Positions 6,390 to 7,883 of a stretch of 7,883 bases of DNA are shown here, one piece after another. The DNA is from Candidatus Cloacimonadota bacterium (GTDB taxonomy: Bacteria > Cloacimonadota > Cloacimonadia > Cloacimonadales > TCS61). Location of the stretch: contig JAFGEH010000021.1 of the NCBI GenBank assembly GCA_016931665.1, positions 1 through 7,883 on the forward strand. The letters are read 5' to 3'. Under the pieces are notes generated by a model. That model searched no databases, was not told the DNA's origin, and worked only from the letters and a program-made list of their open reading frames with translations. Every line of letters begins with the position of its first letter. The first letter of the stretch is position 1. The translations under genes were made by a program, and so were the position numbers.

Positions 6390-7835
6390 ATGTTAAAGCC
6401 GGAAGATTCCCTGCTGCGGAAGACAATCAGAATATCTACACTTGAAGGTATTTTTGCTCAGATTTATACTTCTTTAACTGGGATTGGCAGTGTTTTCATA
6501 ACCAAATTTGCCGTTATCCTGCAGGCGCAACCGATTCATTTCAGTCTGTTAACCGCTATCAGCCAGATCTCACAGGTTTTTCAGATTATGGGTTATGCCG
6601 TTACCCGTAATTCCATCCATAGAAAGGAAGCTACCCTGCGATTTGTGGGTGCCGGAAGGTTTTTAACTGCCTTTCTGGGATTAAGTGTTTTCCTCTTCCC
6701 GCCGGGATCAGGGATATGGCTATTTCTGATCATACTTTTTCTTTCGTCCTCCCTGAATGCGATTGGCGGAAATATCTGGATTGCCTGGATATCAGATCTG
6801 ATTCCTCTGCGTTATCGGGGGAGATTTTTTTCCCGCCGTGCCCAATATCTGGTGGGTATCAGCCTGCTTGTATCCTATCTGCTTAGTTTATTTATCGATC
6901 TGTTCGAATCGGAATCCGGAACCTGGAAACAGAAACTCATCGAATTCTTTCAGGCTTCGGATTTGTTCCGCCCGGAAAAACAGGTTATATTTCTGGCTTT
7001 GATCTTTGTTCTGGGATCTCTGATTTCATTAATGGGATTGCTGATACTGGCTAAACAACCGGAAAAATCCAAATCCATCGAGCAGCATGGTATTATTAAG
7101 ACTATTAAAACCGCCTTCAATGATCAAAATTTCAGAAAGCTGTTGATTTTTTCCTGCTGGTGGATGATGGCAGTGGGAATCGGATCGCCTTTCTGGGGTC
7201 CTTTCATGATGACGAAACTTAAGATGACTCTCCTGGAGATGCAGATCTACGGCTCCTTTTCCGCACTGATTTCCATTTTCAGCTTTCGCTGGTGGGGTCG
7301 CTTCATAGATAAATATGGCAATCGTAACGCTATGAAAATTGCGATTCTTCTGGGTGGCTTTAATCCACAGCTCTGGCTCTTGATGCACCCTTATAACTAT
7401 CATGTGATCTGGCTTGAAGCCATTTCTACAGGTTTCATGTGGGCCGGAGCAGGTGTGGTAGCTACCAATTTTGTTCTTTCTGTGGCTCCGGCTGAAAAAC
7501 ATCAGATATATTCAGGTATTTATGGCGCTTTTGCCGGTTTGGGCATGATGATAACAGCGCTGTTATCCAGTCAGCTTCTGATCACAGACTGGCAGGCAGG
7601 CGCTATTCACTGGGAAGCGGAGCAATTATTGTTTTCACTGGGTGGAATAATGCGCTGGACAGCAATAATTCCCCTGTTATGGATAAAGGAACCGAGAAGG
7701 ATGAATCTGGGGTTAACCACCTGGTTATGGAATCAAGCCATGAAGATACGAATTATCCAAATCAGGGACTGGATGTTCGGGAAAAATTCAATAAAAAAGG
7801 GATTTAAGTCTGGGCAGAATAATCACCGGGACTAG
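6390..7835 (+). CDS. MFS-type membrane transporter, substrate unknown
   Basis: The product is 481 residues and highly hydrophobic, with about 12 predicted membrane segments in two halves. This fits the major facilitator superfamily, which moves small solutes across the inner membrane. The second half carries a motif-A-like loop, GRFIDKYGNR (303-312). The first half has WISDLIPLRYRGRFFSRR (133-150), a conserved loop in a poorly characterised group of MFS proteins. A larger loop follows at about 172-200, and a basic tail lies at about 455-481. The glutamine synthetase upstream does not by itself point to an ammonium or amino acid substrate. The ATG at 6390 has only a weak GGTAG four bases upstream, partly in a hairpin, so translation may depend on coupling to glnA. 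The next gene's ATG directly follows its stop codon. Confidence 0.85.
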   Translation: MLKPEDSLLRKTIRISTLEGIFAQIYTSLTGIGSVFITKFAVILQAQPIHFSLLTAISQISQVFQIMGYAVTRNSIHRKEATLRFVGAGRFLTAFLGLSVFLFPPGSGIWLFLIILFLSSSLNAIGGNIWIAWISDLIPLRYRGRFFSRRAQYLVGISLLVSYLLSLFIDLFESESGTWKQKLIEFFQASDLFRPEKQVIFLALIFVLGSLISLMGLLILAKQPEKSKSIEQHGIIKTIKTAFNDQNFRKLLIFSCWWMMAVGIGSPFWGPFMMTKLKMTLLEMQIYGSFSALISIFSFRWWGRFIDKYGNRNAMKIAILLGGFNPQLWLLMHPYNYHVIWLEAISTGFMWAGAGVVATNFVLSVAPAEKHQIYSGIYGAFAGLGMMITALLSSQLLITDWQAGAIHWEAEQLLFSLGGIMRWTAIIPLLWIKEPRRMNLGLTTWLWNQAMKIRIIQIRDWMFGKNSIKKGFKSGQNNHRD

Positions 7836-7883
7836 ATGAGAGATATCTTTTCCCTGACTCATCTGATTTCGTATATCAGACGA
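7836..7883 (+). CDS. Start of a further gene, possibly exodeoxyribonuclease VII large subunit (partial)
   Basis: An ATG directly follows the transporter's TAG and stays open for 16 codons to the window edge (MRDIFSLTHLISYIRR). GGGA at 7828-7831 gives a four-base spacing. The pattern 'hydrophobic-Ser-x-x-x-L-x-x-Tyr-Ile-basic-basic' resembles the N-terminus of XseA proteins, where a similar 'SVSxLNRYIKR' begins the OB fold. Sixteen residues are too few to be sure, so no symbol is given. If right, it would be a DNA-repair nuclease subunit at the end of the cluster. Confidence 0.4.
   Translation, partial: MRDIFSLTHLISYIRR

Noticed and set aside
7029..7502. Minus-strand open frame of 157 codons
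   Set aside because: It is a shadow of the MFS transporter; the His-, Arg- and Pro-rich translation is typical of an antisense frame.

Overview
The window is a chromosomal segment around a dnaA gene, and it looks like a replication-origin neighbourhood. Base composition is moderate in the genes and clearly AT-rich between them. The genes are ordinary bacterial housekeeping genes with good Shine-Dalgarno sites. The secreted lipoprotein with two DNRLRE-like halves and the overall style (dnaA without dnaN or recF beside it, a GSI glutamine synthetase with an unusual regulatory loop) fit a Gram-negative FCB-type or candidate-phylum bacterium, for example Cloacimonadota-like. That placement is a guess from protein style, not from a marker search.

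Layout. On the minus strand, positions 1-995 hold the 5' part of a lipoprotein gene that runs off the left edge. A 240-base gap (996-1235) with two perfect DnaA boxes follows, then dnaA (1236-2576, minus). A 469-base AT-rich gap (2577-3045) holds three more perfect DnaA boxes, two of them in tandem, next to a stretch of about 20% GC. To the right, all genes are on the plus strand and nearly touch: tyrS (3046-4251), a site-2-protease family membrane metalloprotease (4248-4919), a type I glutamine synthetase glnA (4939-6363), an MFS transporter (6390-7835), and the first 16 codons of another gene (7836-7883) that may be xseA.

How it fits together. Genes to the left of the 2577-3045 gap run left and genes to the right run right, as expected if replication starts there and both arms are read with the fork. 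DnaA boxes flank dnaA on both sides in opposite orientation, a bipartite arrangement like that of Bacillus subtilis. The tandem pair also lies inside the best candidate dnaA promoter, which would let DnaA repress its own gene. The rightward genes form a probable operon: one 4-base overlap, gaps of 19 and 26 bases, then an abutting start. Their functions (tRNA charging, intramembrane proteolysis, ammonia assimilation, transport) do not form one pathway.

I found no mobile element, CRISPR array, RNA gene or evident novel multi-gene system. The points most worth checking are the bipartite origin, the loss of the adenylylation tyrosine in the glutamine synthetase, and two small hairpins in the intergenic spaces.
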